Of a DNA stretch of 64,000 nucleotides, positions 1-14,100 are shown one piece after another (position 1 is the first letter of the stretch; each line of letters begins with the position of its first letter). The DNA is taken from assembly GCA_963402885.1 (NCBI GenBank), contig OY727098.1, positions 9,534,717 through 9,598,716 of the forward strand. Direction: 5' to 3'. The position numbers and the translations under genes are program-made. Below the pieces are notes generated by a model. The model did not search any database. It worked only from the letters and a program-made list of their open reading frames with translations, and was not told where the DNA came from. The DNA comes from Antedon bifida (Eukaryota > Echinodermata > Crinoidea > Comatulida > Antedonidae).

Positions 1-1396
1 AATTCTCGTCCTGACAAACTGTTCTGTAATTAAAAATTCATCAACGCCAGAATAAATTGAGAGCTTTCGATTTGCAGTGACCTTATTTTATGTTAAGTTT
101 TTATGTTGTCGCCCGACCCAATTTTGTTTACTCTAGGTCCATGTGCATTTGTACAGTCGTTCGCAAAAATCAAGTGACAAAATGATGTTGAAATGCATAA
201 TTCACAAATCCCTAATATTTCAACACAAGCAATCTCTTTTTTTCCTTATCCACAGTATCATTTGAATCTATAACTTATGTGATTTCATTTTTTATTCTAT
301 GTAGGAAAGAGGCTTGGTGCAAAGTCTGAAACAGCTAGTGTGTCTTATAAAATGGAATGAATATGACATGCAGTAAACTGAACACCTGGAAAAATAGATA
401 ACCCTCCCCCAAACCCAGAATTTCCTTTATGTTTCCAGATTATTTCTATTTCAAATTTATTTTATAATCCTAGGTTTCCAACCAATTGTACCTGTATTGA
501 ATGAATACATGCAATATAAAATTACCTAGTGAAAAAAAACAATACTATTATTTATAACAAACAAAAACATTAAATGTTAGATAACAAGCTTAGTTTAGTT
601 CGTAATTTATAGTCAATGATGAGTTGAACAGCGTTGCTTGATTGTTTTGTTTACTATAAATTGATTTATTAATAATACTTAAATGTTTGACTACACTAAT
701 ATTAATTTGATGACTTACTATTATTGTATTATTATATTGATTTAAAAATAATCATACTTAATGTTTGACATACGTTTTTTCCTGATGTCTGTACAACATT
801 TAGTAATAAATTGAAACATTTATAGCATAAATTTAGACAACCAAACAATCCTTATCTATACTGATTATTATAGATAGTTTACCAACAAGCAACAGTTAGA
901 TGATTCATCAGGTCCAAGTGAGAACCAAGCTTAATGCACATTATTGCTATTATTTCAGTTTACATCAATAAAAACCAATTAAATAACACAACAATGGTAC
1001 AGAAAGGTGTACTACATTCCGTGTGTGCTTATTAGCCCAATACTTGTTTTATTAATCATGTTATCTATTGTTAAGAAATGAAATAAAACATGTCAAAAGT
1101 ACTGCTTCAGAATAATAGAAGGTAAAATGATAAATAATTTACAAATGATGATTTTTTTTTTATTGTAAAACAACTTTGGTAATAAAATAATTAATGATGC
1201 ATTATGTCTAAAATGAAGTACCTGTTTGGCTCCTTTATAATTTTATTTTGGTAAAAATAAGTTTCATTTATCAATATGCAATGGAAAATGGAAGGTAGCA
1301 ACTTTAGTTTGAAAGCTTGATGGACTCTGGGTTCGGCTAGTTTAGACCAATTGACGAACTTTAGAAACTATTTTGCAAAATATTACTCAATCATAC
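1..1396. other. Noncoding upstream DNA, nothing recognised
   Basis: AT-rich sequence with many stops in all frames. I see no exon, RNA gene or clear repeat here. It could be intergenic DNA or an intron of a gene lying to the left. Confidence 0.5.
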
Positions 1397-1668
1397 ACTG
1401 AAAAAAAATTGTTTTTCTTCAAATTTTTGTTGAATATGCCATTTTCATGTTCCATAATATCTTCAAAAAATTGGATAGAAAAAAAATTATTTACCTGAAA
1501 AAAAAAGTCAATGGGTTTTTGGTTGAATTTAACAGTTTATTTTGTCTTTTAAAAGTTTTTTCTTTTTCTGCAGAAGTGATTAACTTATTAAAACTACAAA
1601 ATGGCATATTCAAAATCTGATTTCATTAATCTTCAGTTTTTATGTTTCGGGGAACAATATATCTTTGT
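1397..1668 (+). mobile_element. MITE-A copy 1 (degraded)
   Basis: This is the most worn of five related short elements in the window. It shares in order with the better copies the words GAATATGCCATTTT, TTATTTACCTGAAAAA, TTTATTTTGTC, AAAACTACAAAATGGC and the right end ACAATATATCTTTG. The left terminal repeat is no longer recognisable. A short minus-strand reading frame that begins inside it is not a gene. Confidence 0.7.
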
Positions 1669-2094
1669 AAACTCTGTGAATCAAATAAAGTTTCCTACTG
1701 GGGATTTTTTCGAACTTATTTTCCGAAGTTTGTGAACTGTATTTTTTGTGACCAGTGTAGACTAGGCAACTTCTCCAAACAATAGCAAATAAAACTAAGT
1801 TTGATAGTAGACGTAGGCCTACTCTGGGCCGGATTGAGTTTGGCAAGAAAAGTTTACTAGCGTGTATTTCCGAGGACTATACCACTCTTTTTAAGGACGA
1901 TAACGTAAATGTCATATTATTATTGGTGATATGTAGGATAACATCACGTTTGCTTTGCTTCTTCTCTAGTCTAGCATTTTTTCGGTTACCATTTCAAGGG
2001 ACAAATCGGAAATTACTTTATAATACAATATGTATGAAATTAAATAATACTAAACTTAAACAGTATTATTTTAATTTAAACTATATATTCTACC
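1669..2094. other. Noncoding, nothing recognised
   Basis: Short reading frames only, with no domain-like sequence. It contains one AGGCCTA word near 1813. Confidence 0.4.
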
Positions 2095-2133
2095 AGGGAA
2101 GAGTGAAATTACAGTGTAATTTCACTCTTCCCT
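2095..2133. repeat. Short palindrome family, copy P1
   Basis: A perfect inverted repeat of 19+19 nt around a single G. The left arm begins AGGGAAGAGTGAAATT. Two shorter relatives with the same outer arms (ccAGGGAAGA ... CTTCCCTgat) lie at 50161 and 53452. It would form a strong hairpin in single-stranded DNA or RNA. I do not know a named family for it. Confidence 0.85.
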
Positions 2134-2249
2134 CATTCTCCGAAATCTTTATGAAATGTTTATGTAGCTCATAATTGGCTCTACTCCATCCTCAAGCGTT
2201 AATCAAACTTAAATTGGTTCAAAATTTAAAAAAAAACACCACAACGTTT

Positions 2250-2945
2250 AAGGAATATGTACATTGACAACTTATGCGACAACTTATCGCATTCTAAAGC
2301 TATCCGTCTACTACTCGATCTATCTCCCACTACACATCTCTTTCCTCATCACTTTTCCAGTGCTAAGACTCTCCCCTTCCATGAACGATACCTCTTTCAG
2401 CTTGCATGTCTATCTTTCAAAGCTCTACATCACTCTGCTCCACTTACTATCTGTCAGCTTTTAACTAAAGTAACTTCCAACGGCCGTATGGACACTAGGC
2501 AAATTACTAAAGGAGATCTTCTTATCCCTCGTCCTTACCTTGAAATCTTTAAACTTTCTTTTAGTTTCAATGCTCCTTCTTTCTTTAATTCTCTACCTTT
2601 AAACATTCGTAACTCTTACAATTTCCCCTCCTTTAAATCTCTTTTGAAAAAACACCTGTTTCTCTCTTTCTGATTTTTTTTTCTTTTTATCCTTCTTTCA
2701 TTGTTGGCATACTGTATATTTATATATATATATATAATGTTCTTTGCCTGATTTGTTTATATATATATATATATATTTTATATCTTTGTTAATTTTGTGT
2801 TTTTATAGTTTATTTTGTATTTACTGTTTGTATTGTTTGAGGGTCCCTAATGATCAACTGATGCTGGTTGGACCACCCTCATAAAATATTGTTGAAATAT
2901 TGGCCTTCAAGCCCTCATAAATCATAAATTAATTAAAATTAGAAT
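2250..2945 (+). mobile_element. LINE 3' fragment (CR1/L2-like), 5'-truncated
   Basis: An open frame at 2257-2673 (138 codons) matches the typical C-terminal end of CR1/L2-type non-LTR reverse transcriptases. It shows an AIRLLLDL segment, then LACLSFKALHHSAP, a LIPRP segment, APSFFNSLPLNIR and a final FKSLLKKHLF. The RT catalytic core is absent, so this is a 5'-truncated copy. The downstream 3' UTR carries TA repeats and ends in a GGACCACCCTCATAAAATA-type tail. A minus-strand relative lies at 53970-54440. The exact clade is inferred. Confidence 0.75.
2716..2778. repeat. (TA)n microsatellite pair with a conserved core
   Basis: Two TA tracts flank a core at about 2735-2760. On the minus strand this core reads approximately AAATCAGGCAAAGAACATTA. 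Nearly the same core, also next to (TA)n, lies at 20585-20612. Confidence 0.7.
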
Positions 2946-5036
2946 ACAAAACTTGGAAACTAATGTGAACTCGGTGAATCTTTGTAGTTTTGCTAGTGTA
3001 TACTTCTTCACCCGTTTTCTGTAGTTAACCGAATTTTGTAAAATGTTCTACATTATCAAACTTTGAAAACATTTCTTATTTGAATTTTTTTTCGCGTTTG
3101 CCAACAGAAGTTTGCCAATTTAGACTGAGCAACTTCTTCAAACAGTGGCAAACAAACGTTTGGTAAGTTATGGAGAAATACCTAAAATAAGGCCTAAAAT
3201 ATAATATTCCTCCATTCATCTTCTTTCATACGCAGATGATGTATTAATTTAAAGATCAATGTTAATATCACAATTTTCCTGAATTTGGATATTTAAAGTT
3301 AGTCATAATAATAATAGTATTAGAAACGATGATTTTTAAACGAGCAAAAATAACAGCACTTCGATTTCAAACTAATTATAATCTACACTACAATTTCTGT
3401 AGATCATAACTGCGGCACAATTTGCTTACTTATTTGCTTTATAAGAATTCAATCAGGGAATGTTCTGATATTGAATTTGAATAACTGCCCCCAACGTTTA
3501 CTAAAGTTGTCTAAAATACTATTTACCACTTTATCGAATATTGATTGATCACTTTATTTCAGAATAAAAATTCCATATAGGCCTATACAACAACAAAAAA
3601 GGAAATCACACTAAAATAAGATTTTCTCTCATTTAGTGAAGAGGTAACAAGATAGCTCGTAGTACACCTAACAAGATCATTTTGACTATTCAAAACTCTT
3701 ATCTAAAACCACAGACGCACTTGCGGACATGCTCGTAAAAAGAGGGAATTCTCCTCGTGACAAACATGTTACTAGCATTACAGTGCTTAGGTAAGCCTAG
3801 CAACATTATCATTGAGTTGCTATAGCACACCTCCAGAGATTTAATAGTTTAAATCGATTATTATGTTTACACATTTCAATGTGTTATAAAAGTATATGTA
3901 AATGTCACAATGAGTACAGAGTATAACCATGGTACCTCCATGGTATAATCATGTAGCACATTCAACTCTCTTTATTCGTCCGAAATTCTAGTGGAAAATT
4001 ATCTGATGTTCGTTAAATCCGAAAAAAAGTGTATTGCCTAATATCTGTATTGCAATCTACCACCCATAAATTATAACAACGATTCACAGCGCATTTATTA
4101 TACACCGTACATCCGGTATTGCTCAACGCGCTTCCGATTATTGTAACATTGTTATATAATTTAATAGCTGAGACAACAATGCGGACATTAACAATCGATA
4201 TACATACTGCCCTCTATAAATGTACAATATAGTGCAGCCTCTAGAAACTCTCATGGGGCCTATTTCTTGTATATTATTTTTACATACATTTTTTAATGAT
4301 AAAGTTGCTTCTTATTATATTTTTAATAATAATAGTAATTTTCTAATAAATATTTAAGTAATACAAATTATTAAAATAAAGTGCTGATATTTTTAACTTG
4401 AAAAAAGATGATGATTCCATATTTTATCCCATAAAAATAATTAAATTCTCCTCATACTTTTATTATAATACAATTTTTAAATTTTTTTAGATTTTTCTTA
4501 AGATTAGACAAAATATTAACATTTATGTATTTTGAAAACGCCTATATAATAGTATATTCAATAGTATTATAGATTGATAGTATTATATTATAAGCAATTT
4601 GTATGGATAATTATGCTTCTAATATTATATTATTAATCAAAAGAAAGAAAAGCGTTAACAACTTTAATTTACAGCCTTAGTCATCCGTAATTCTACTGAA
4701 GATGTAGTTATTATTTTTAATATTAAATAATCGCGGTCGCTAACGATTAATAAATATGCACCAAAAAATGTCTAAATACATCACAGCCACACACATAATT
4801 GACCATAGAATTATGTGGAAAACCTCTTTAGTATTACGAACACACAGGAAATTCACAGGATTAACCAATGTCGAGCTATTGTATAAAAAGTCTATATGTA
4901 TATTGAGAATATCCACAGCGATATGAAAAGGTTTATTTTTTACGGGTGATTGACACAATAACGAAGCATGATTCATTCAACTAAAGAAGTTGTTTACAAT
5001 ATTCAACACAAACCCGCCGGCGGCGTCCAGAGAACG
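2946..5036. other. Upstream region of dok7, promoter presumably near its 3' end
   Basis: Noncoding DNA. The last 100 bases or so before 5075 are richer in G+C and CpG (for example around 5013-5036), as expected for a first exon or 5' UTR. I cannot identify a TATA box or a transcription start. Nothing else is recognised. Confidence 0.4.
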
Positions 5037-5072
5037 ATGCATGACGGGACCATTACGAGCCAGTTGGGCTGA
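5037..5072 (+). promoter_or_regulatory. Upstream ORF in the dok7 leader
   Basis: An ATG at 5037 opens an 11-codon frame that stops at 5070-5072, two bases before the dok7 ATG at 5075. A second out-of-frame ATG at 5041 overlaps the dok7 start. If the transcript begins upstream of 5037, these would lower initiation at the main ATG unless bypassed or reinitiated. The transcription start is not visible, so this is inference. Confidence 0.35.
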
Positions 5073-5074
5073 AG

Positions 5075-5134
5075 ATGGAAGATGTCGCGAAAACGGCACT
5101 GCAGTGCTCGTTAAAGATTCGTCAAGGAAGAAAG
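5075..5134 (+). CDS. dok7: dok7 coding exon 1
   Basis: Twenty codons from the ATG to GRK, ending AAG|GTAATC, phase 0. It encodes the first strand of the PH domain (CSLKIRQGRK), equivalent to the vertebrate VKLRDGKK segment. A stop codon lies 11 codons upstream in frame. Confidence 0.88.
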
Positions 5135-8100
5135 GTAATCTATTGGAAATTACTTTTAAATCGTTGTAGAGGAACATGAGTTAACTGTGCTCCTAACTGG
5201 GTGATTTTTTTTTCTTTTGCAGTGGAAGAATCGTAGGTGTGTTTTGTCGAAACGGAGCCCTATCGCCGGTAAGTACTTGCCGTTTTCAATCTTTTAGTAC
5301 GGGCTTCGTGTACTGATTAAAGACCAGTCAACCGTTACGTGTTGTTTTTTTAGCCTGGCTTTTCATACCCTTTGCCTACTAAGAACGTAAACAACCTATT
5401 CATTGAAACTAACTACAAAGAGTTCTATTGGCAATGCATGCTCTCTTTTGTTCAAAATTAAAACCGGTATTTGGTCTCCTTTTGCCTCTGCCCAATGAGC
5501 CTGGTTTAGTCATCCAAACACGTTTGCATTTTATATTGTAAACACTTTTCCTCTTGAAAAGTTTTTTGCATATGTCGAATTTGATTAGGAGGAAATGATG
5601 AATGGTTAAATATTGGAGACAGCAAAAAAAAAGTACATACAAATGCATCAGCGCAGGAGAATCGTAATAACAAAAGAAAGTAATCACAAAATCTTAACAT
5701 TAGTCTATCTTGTCACACACCCATCAATCAGTTTTCATTTCAAGAAATGAAGCATATGGATAATAATGCAGTAATTGCCTTATAAAACCAGTGATTTTGT
5801 ATTGTTACAAAAATTCAATTTTTTAGAGGCTTAAAAACTCAAACAAGCAGAATCACTCAAAACAAATTCCTTTATAATTTGTTTGTTATGTACCTAATTA
5901 CTCCAGACAGCAATTAATTTGTCAAGCAATGGTTCCTTTGAAGTGAATACTGCCTTGCTGTGATATATGTCCGTAAAAGGCATCTGTTTTGGATTGTTGA
6001 TTGTTGCTATCTCTTTTGTTTTTCTAATATTAAATGTGCATTTTATTAGATTAGCTTTATCCAGGTGGCATTGATCTGTATTCACCAGACAAGTTGTAGG
6101 CCCAGGTTTAGTTTTTTTTTCTGGAATCCGACAAAATACAGTAGGCCTATATTCAAACTTTATTTTCAAATTGAAATATTAAATTACATTCAAATTCAAA
6201 ATTTTAATTACATAGTAGGCCTAATGTTATGATGATGAAGACTAAAGTATAAATAGGAAACAAAATATTTGCACTTTATCTGTGTTCCTTATTTTCGTTA
6301 CTAAAGTTTTAAGTATAAATAATAACTGAAATACATTAGTAACCTTATAATGCATGTGTCTTCTTATCCTCTTTCGTAAATTATTATTAGTAAAGTAATT
6401 AAAATGGAACCAATTGTTAATGATGCTTTCCTTGTATATAGAGCAGCACACGGCAAGCTGCAACAACCTGAGTATTACTGCTTTTACAGAACAAAGAATA
6501 CCCTTATAAATATGAATTCATGTGGTTTAAACCTAATTACCAACTTAGTAGCTATTGCATAGTATATAGCAGGTTACTAACAACCATATTATTTACTTCA
6601 ATACCAGACTACTATATTTCTATAATTTTTAACTTTAATTAGGTTAACAATTACAAAGGACACAAGTGTGTTACATCTTACAATTTAGCTGTCTATTTCA
6701 TACAGTACATCTGTCAGATGTAGAGGGATATCTTTTTTAAAGATATTCGTTTTAGATCAATTTTCTATTAGGAAATGAAATTGATCATTGAAACTATTTT
6801 TATATGTAGTTTTTACAAAATGATGTATTCAATACACTACAGTAGTTTGTTATAATAATAATCTGGCATTTAATATACAGTATTTTAAATTTCACAACTA
6901 AGTTTTTGGGACCTACATATACTGTAGGTTTCAGTACAAGGTCCTAAAAAATGCAAACATTTTATTTTTATTGAAACTATATTGTAATATATTGATGATT
7001 TTTAAACATTTATTCCAGCGAAAATAATTGATTCATTGCTATATAATATTGGGAGTTAAAATTACTATGTTTAAAAAAAATGCTTTTTAAAACAACACAT
7101 TGTTTCAGACATTTGTTAGACCAAGGTGCTTAGACTAAACAAGTCTGGTAAAGGCCTGCTAGGTGAGCTTTTTCCTGTTGTAAATAGCTTAGCTCTCCAT
7201 AATACATAAATCATCTTTTACAAGAGCACAGTGGTATTGAGTATTCAGAATTTAATAGCAATTTGACAAAAACAACTGAGCTGTTAAATCCTATCATTTT
7301 AAAGCTGGCCTATCCCAGTTTTAGAACCAGTTTTATATAATCTATATTTGTCAACAAGTAGTTCGATGAATATTAAAAAATTGCACTCAAAAGTTTAAAG
7401 ATAAAAGCGTTTAAATTGATGTACAGTAAATACCAACAATCAATGTTCATACCTTTTACAGTACTGTAATTCATCCAGTAATAATATAATCTATAAGTAT
7501 AATTAAACATTCCTTTCTAATATCCATTCATTCCATTATTTTTAAAACACAGGCAGTTCTACTATTAAAATATTGAATTTCATGCAATTGTTCAACCCCT
7601 TACAGTATGCTGTTACGTTCAGTGGAAATACCTATTTCTATGTACACCACAGCATGCTAAAATGATGATTCAACTTGTCTTGAAGAATGGGATGTAGCAT
7701 GTCCTCATGTTTTAGTACAGTTACAGTACGTTGCGTTGCGACCGATTTTTATTTTCCTATCGAGAACCAAGCTCTGTAGTTTTCATGTAAAAATTGAGCA
7801 AATGAAACTTCATTTTCTATATAGAATATACACTCAGTCACATGGACAGCTGAAAAGCCCAGTCAATGTTACTATTCAGGGTCACTGCTAGCCTGCAATG
7901 TGACCATTTCCCCCAAGGATTATCCCAGATTGCTAACAAGCCTCTGCTTGTAAACAAATCAAGATATAGCTCAACAATCTGCTGAGAGACTTATGAGAAA
8001 ATTGACAATAGCATTTTACAGCTATTTTTAGTCAGCACTGTTAGTAAACAATCCACTAATTATTGTATAGATTTTTATTCTAGTATTATTAATGACAATC

Positions 8101-11100
8101 CAAAGGCCAATTATTGAAAATATGACAATGTCGGTGGGTATCAGTGGCTGGATCTCAATGGAGATACAAAACAAATATGCAAGCTGCTAAATCAAAACGA
8201 TAAAGTAAAACAGGCAGAAAAATAATATTAAATGACAAAAACAAGGAACGTAGATAAAATGGTGAATAGTAAATTTATTTAATGTTCTTTAAGCTTGAGT
8301 AACCATGACAAATATTTGTATTAAAGAATTAATTTGGGAATTCGGGAACACTCAATATTAAATTTTCAAAAACGGTAAACATATTATATTTTATTTTATT
8401 TAAAACAAAATATTTTTGTTAGGAAAACCATGGCGTGTTTATGTATAAAATAAGAGTGGATATAACATTTTAAGGCTAGAACCTTAACATATATGAGCCT
8501 GCTAACAATTTACTGGTTCTTAATAAAAAAAAACCATTAGGGTATATTGTTTCTCTGTTTGATTATGTAAACATAGGCCTAGGCTAATAATATTACTGTA
8601 GTATGAGTGATTTATTGAATGCTGAATAAGTTAAAAATACTGTTATGTATCAAGATAGACCTCAGAGTACTGGTAATAAAAGTTGTTTTGATCTTTCCAG
8701 AATACCAGTAGTTCCATCAAAAGAGATGTGCTGGTCTTTTTTGGACAGTAATTGTTGTAGGATATAATAAATCATAGTGCAGTGGCTTATAATAGAGTAA
8801 ATCATAGAGTTGTTGTGTATAGTTTTTGCAGACAAAAATGCTTACTTGGTATAATGCTTTGTCCTGTTTTCCGTCATGTTTTTTGACTACAGTTATCATG
8901 GTAGAAAATTTGACTTAAAATGCACCACAGAATCGATAGACCTATCAATGTATTCTGTAGGCCTAGTAGTACTAAGGATAAATTAATTTTATTACTTATG
9001 TGAAAAGTTACTGAAATGATAATAATATACTGTATACAGTATGTTATCTTTAAAATTTACTTTTTTTATAACATACATTAATGATCAGTAAAAGGGTATT
9101 GCTAAACTGAGCATTTAACTTCACATACACTACTGTAAAATGATAATGCTGAAATTGATTGTTATCACCTAACCACTTCCTTAATTTTTAATTGATAAAC
9201 ATGTTATCTTTATGACAATATTGGTAATTTCATCATTATGATATCTCTATGGTTAGGCTAAAGTTCAAAACTGTGCCAATATTGTATATTATATAAAATG
9301 TCATTTATTGGAAAATCATACAGACAAATATAACAATTTAGTAGTACTTTCTAACAACAAATATATTATACTGTATTTATTTATTTATTAATTAGTTGTA
9401 TTAATAACTAGATTTTCCAACATTGCACATCACGTCTGGATTTTGTCCGGTGCCCTGAAAAAAACATTGTTAAAAATTAAAGAATTGAATTTGTAATTGA
9501 TTTGGACTCTGAATGTTAGAGCGATGGCTCAAGAAGCTATTTGTTTTAACATATTGTACGTTTTTTTTTCTTTTGACCAATCAATAGTGAGCATAAAGGA
9601 CCTCATGCTATGTCATTGAACACAAAATAAGCTAGAAAAAATCCAACCGACCTACCAAATTTCTGTTTTGGCAACATCACAATTTATTTTTTAAGCCATA
9701 GTACAAACTCATGCCTTTTTTTTTTGGTCGAAATGCTGTCCTTTGTTTGGAAAATAGACTTAATAATAGTAACCCTCAATTTAAGTTTACATTTGTATTA
9801 AAAAATGTGATTAAATCTACCTGTACCTCTCAGCAGCTTGTACAGTGAGCTATACAATTTGTTCTTAAACATTATTTTTCTATTGTCTTCTATACCGCAA
9901 TGTTTGTACCAATACAGTATTGCATTTTGAAAGCTGTGTACTTGAATAGCTGTTATCGTGATCCTTTGGAATTCTGTCTATTTACAGGTAGATTCATTTG
10001 AACTTCAGTTCTATTGTCTCCTTGTGTTGTTTACCAGTTGGATGCCACAGTACAGAATGGCCATATAATGCCAATATCTATAATAGGCATACATCATACA
10101 GTATAGAGATAGTTTATTTCTATGAAATTGTCCTGATCTATATGGTAATGGTTTTTTATGTATGCTGTAATATTATTTTGGGGTTTTTATTTTTGTTTAT
10201 TGAAGTAAATTATAAATTATTAACCAAAACCTAATGTTTTGTTATGAATTATTAATTTAAAGATCTAAAAAAAACACTTTAGTCTTCCAGTACAATTGTG
10301 TTTATACACTAATAAAGAGTTCTAAACAAGAAGATGTAACTTCCATCATAAAATTAAATGTATCAAAACATATAGATAAATTATTTATAATAAAGTATAG
10401 ATATCGGAAACAAGCGTTCATTCGGTCCCGAGAGAAAGTTATGAATCAGCAATCCGAGGGCCCCATGAGAACAAATTCTGGCAATTAAAATGGAGAAAAA
10501 CAAAGCAGCATTAGCTGTGCTGTATTGTCTGAGCCTCAGGACTCATACATAGTATGCTGAATAACAGAACTGACTAATTAGTCTAGGGAACTCCTAGTAA
10601 ACAACTTGCTTTATCAATTTGCATACAGATTAATTTACAGTGATTAGTAGGCCTTCTACTTTACCTGAAAGATTAAATTTTAGAAAACAAATCTTCAGCT
10701 AAATTAAAATTAATTCTACTTTCAATTGTGTTAAATACATTTCTGTAAATTTTACACCTTTGTTTTTGTAATGAAAAAACCTGAAATATACAACAATTTT
10801 TATATTAGCCATATTAAAATGAAATTTATTTAGAAATAGTAAGTCATATCGACCTAAATCAAAAGAATATGAACTATTTTTGTCATAGATCCCAGAATTT
10901 ACTTGAAATTGTATGGCATGGAATACCACCATGTCGAGCTATCAGTTTGAATGGTTACAGCTAATGCACTCAGAAGCCTTCCGTCAAACAAAGAACAATG
11001 AATGGATAATAGGATTATTAAAATATTCCTCCTGCAGAAATTAATAACATAAAAACGTTCTGAAAAAATTCATGTATATTGGAATATTATTAATAGTACC

Positions 11101-14100
11101 AATAATATATGAATACGTTTGCGATGAAATTTAATATTTATTATTGACAATATTAAGATTATACAGTATCATTTATAATGATTGTGAGATTTACAACATA
11201 GAAATTAAATAACCTACGGTAGGAGTCTATTCGGTCCCATCAACTTCACTGTAATTTCTTCCTGACTAATTAGTAAGTAACTACAAGTAACACATTACCT
11301 GTAGGCTCAATCGATAATTAGATAATTAATATTAAATGATAAGTAAGATATAAAGTTAAAAGATTGAAGATATATTGTGCCCCTGACAAAATAATTCTTT
11401 TGAAATATGCCATTTTAATGTCACATATTAATAGTGTTATCTACTTTGACCAAAAATTTGGTCGAAAAAAAAATTATTACCTGAAAAAAAAAATCAAATT
11501 AGCCACCAGCCATTCAACCATTTATTTTGTCATTTTAATAAGTGAAAACATTTTTTTTTTCTGAGGAAATACTGTTTAACTTGATTAAAACTACAAAATA
11601 ACCTCATACAAAATATGCTTTAAGTAATATTAATTTTTTATTGGTTGACAATACATCTTTAAATTCTAGTATGTGTAAAGAAAGAGAGAGATCAGTGTTA
11701 AGGTCCTCCATCAAAAAGGGTTTCCCAATGTTCCAACACCATGCTTACTATGCTTTTCACCAGTAGTGTATCAGATTTGTTCGGTGAAGCATGTCTAACC
11801 ATATATTGTCGAGGTGCGTTAGGGATGTTGATTTTAATCGTATCCAACAATATCGTCCGTGGACATCTGTATAAATAGCGCAAGAGTCGTGCGCTTAAGC
11901 TTATTGGTGATTTCAGCATGAAGTTTTAAATTGGCACCGAAAGTGTGCAATGTTACACAAGGTGTTAAGACGATTGTTGATTTTAATAAATGACGCATCC
12001 ATTATGAAATAGAACAGCGAGAGATAAGTATACAGTATATTGCAATTTCCGTATGACTCGTTAATACATGCAGATTTCGTCAGTCTCCATCCCTTATGAA
12101 TTACATACATCAATTGATATTGAACTGGGATCCTAAACTAGGTGAAAAAAGTAATACATAAAGCAAATCAATTTTAACATTTAACAAAATAGTGATCATA
12201 TAGGTAGGGGGAAAAAACAGTTATAGTAACTAAACTGTAGTGTATTATATCATAAAAGATGTCTAAAAAGACAAATGTTTCAAAATAGAATTTAATAATC
12301 CGCTGGGATATAAAAATCATAACAATATTTTTAGAATATTTTGTAGCGAAGTAGAGCATATTAGTTCTAAAAATATGTGATCATTTTGTAACATTATGTA
12401 AATGTCAAATGTAGTTTCCTGCCTTTCTACTTATTTATAACTTGATTTACAAAGTAAATCTGAGGATTCACATTGCAGATATATTTGAATTAAACTGCAT
12501 GGTTGAAGTATCCCAATTTGCTCAATTCTGTTTAGTAGAGAATCTGTACACTGATTTGGGATCCTAATCTATCTGGTGATATTATCCAATGGCACGCAGA
12601 CTTTCATGAAGTTCACAATAATGTTTGCATTTTCTGAATCTAATTTTTTTTTTGTGGTTTCTACTTCCTGGTTACCATAGCTTCTATAGTAACTGATTCA
12701 CCTTGAAACAATATTTATATTAAAGTTGCTATAACGATTACCATTAAACATTGAGAAGCTACTTTGGGCATACAGTAGTATAGCGCTCAGTTGACTAAAC
12801 CACCTAGTATTTCAAAAATTATTTAAAACCATTTAAATCGATCGTTCTCTTTCATGTTTAAAAATGTGCATACAAAACCCAAATTAGTACAAAAACACCA
12901 TACAGTAACCTTTTGACCTGCAAAAATGTGAGCCTGAAGAATAATTTAATTCTTTAAAAAAATATAATTAGAAAGATAAAGCATCATGGGATGTTTGGTA
13001 AAGGGGAAAAAGTGAGTTAACAGTAGAACTACTTTGTCAAGAGACCCTCTTTTTAATTACTTTAATGTTATTTATTGAAAAAGGTGTAATTTGGACTTAA
13101 AGTTAACCACGGAAAAATTAATACTTAACCAATATGCAAGCTATATATTAAAGTGGAATGAAAGTTGTGATGGTTTAATGTCGACAGTAAATTGATCAAC
13201 ATTCTCTCTGTTTCCATATATCTGAAATTGTCAAACAAGTGTAGTGATGTATTCATTTAAGATTATACACCGTTAGTGAGCATTATGTCTGAAATATCTG
13301 TGAGGCCTATTAAGAATCATCCAGTACCTCGCAAAAAATTTACCAAGATGAAGTTATCTATCTAAAGACTATATTGATGTGATATTAATCCTATTCTGTG
13401 ACTGCATTTTAATTTTCTGCTTCAATTTAAGCGAACATGGTATCCCTATCGGGTAGTTTTTCATATGAAGTGTTTCTGAAGTTGTTTACCGATAGAATTG
13501 ATTACCAGCTAACTGTATCTTCGGGATTATGTATTATTACAGATAATCGGCAAAGGGATGATTTACTTTAACAGAAAATGAGTGATAATCAATGGTGACT
13601 AGATATGGAAGAGTTGTTTGTTTTTCTTTTTTTCTGTTTCTATAAAATAACATTACAGTATTGTAGAAAACAAACTATTGATCCCAATTACACTGCTATA
13701 AATTTATTCTACAGTTATATTATCATCAACACATTACAGAATACATAATGTAATTATATTATCATCATTTTTGTTGGTCATCTTTGAAGTAATGCCTGCT
13801 TATTTTACATGTCTAATGATGTGCTAGATAAAATCCAATTATTTTATGTGTGGCTTTTTTATTAAAATTTTAGAAAACATTTCTTATGTGGTTTGGACCC
13901 AACGATTAAAGCTTTCCTCTACAGTGGGGTACCTTTTCTCAAGATGTTAATGTTATTATTGCAGAAGAAGTTTTCACTGTTTTTATTTTTTAAGAAATAA
14001 ATTTATTTAAAAAATTGAATTTTGATAGAAAAAGTCTTTAAGTAGGGATTATGAAGTTTCTAATTGATTATTCTACATAGAGATTTCAGTGTACATACAA

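Noticed and set aside
5409..6169. Minus-strand frames of 64-92 codons just inside dok7 intron 2
   Set aside because: Overlapping, low-complexity or unrecognisable translations; no conserved motif.
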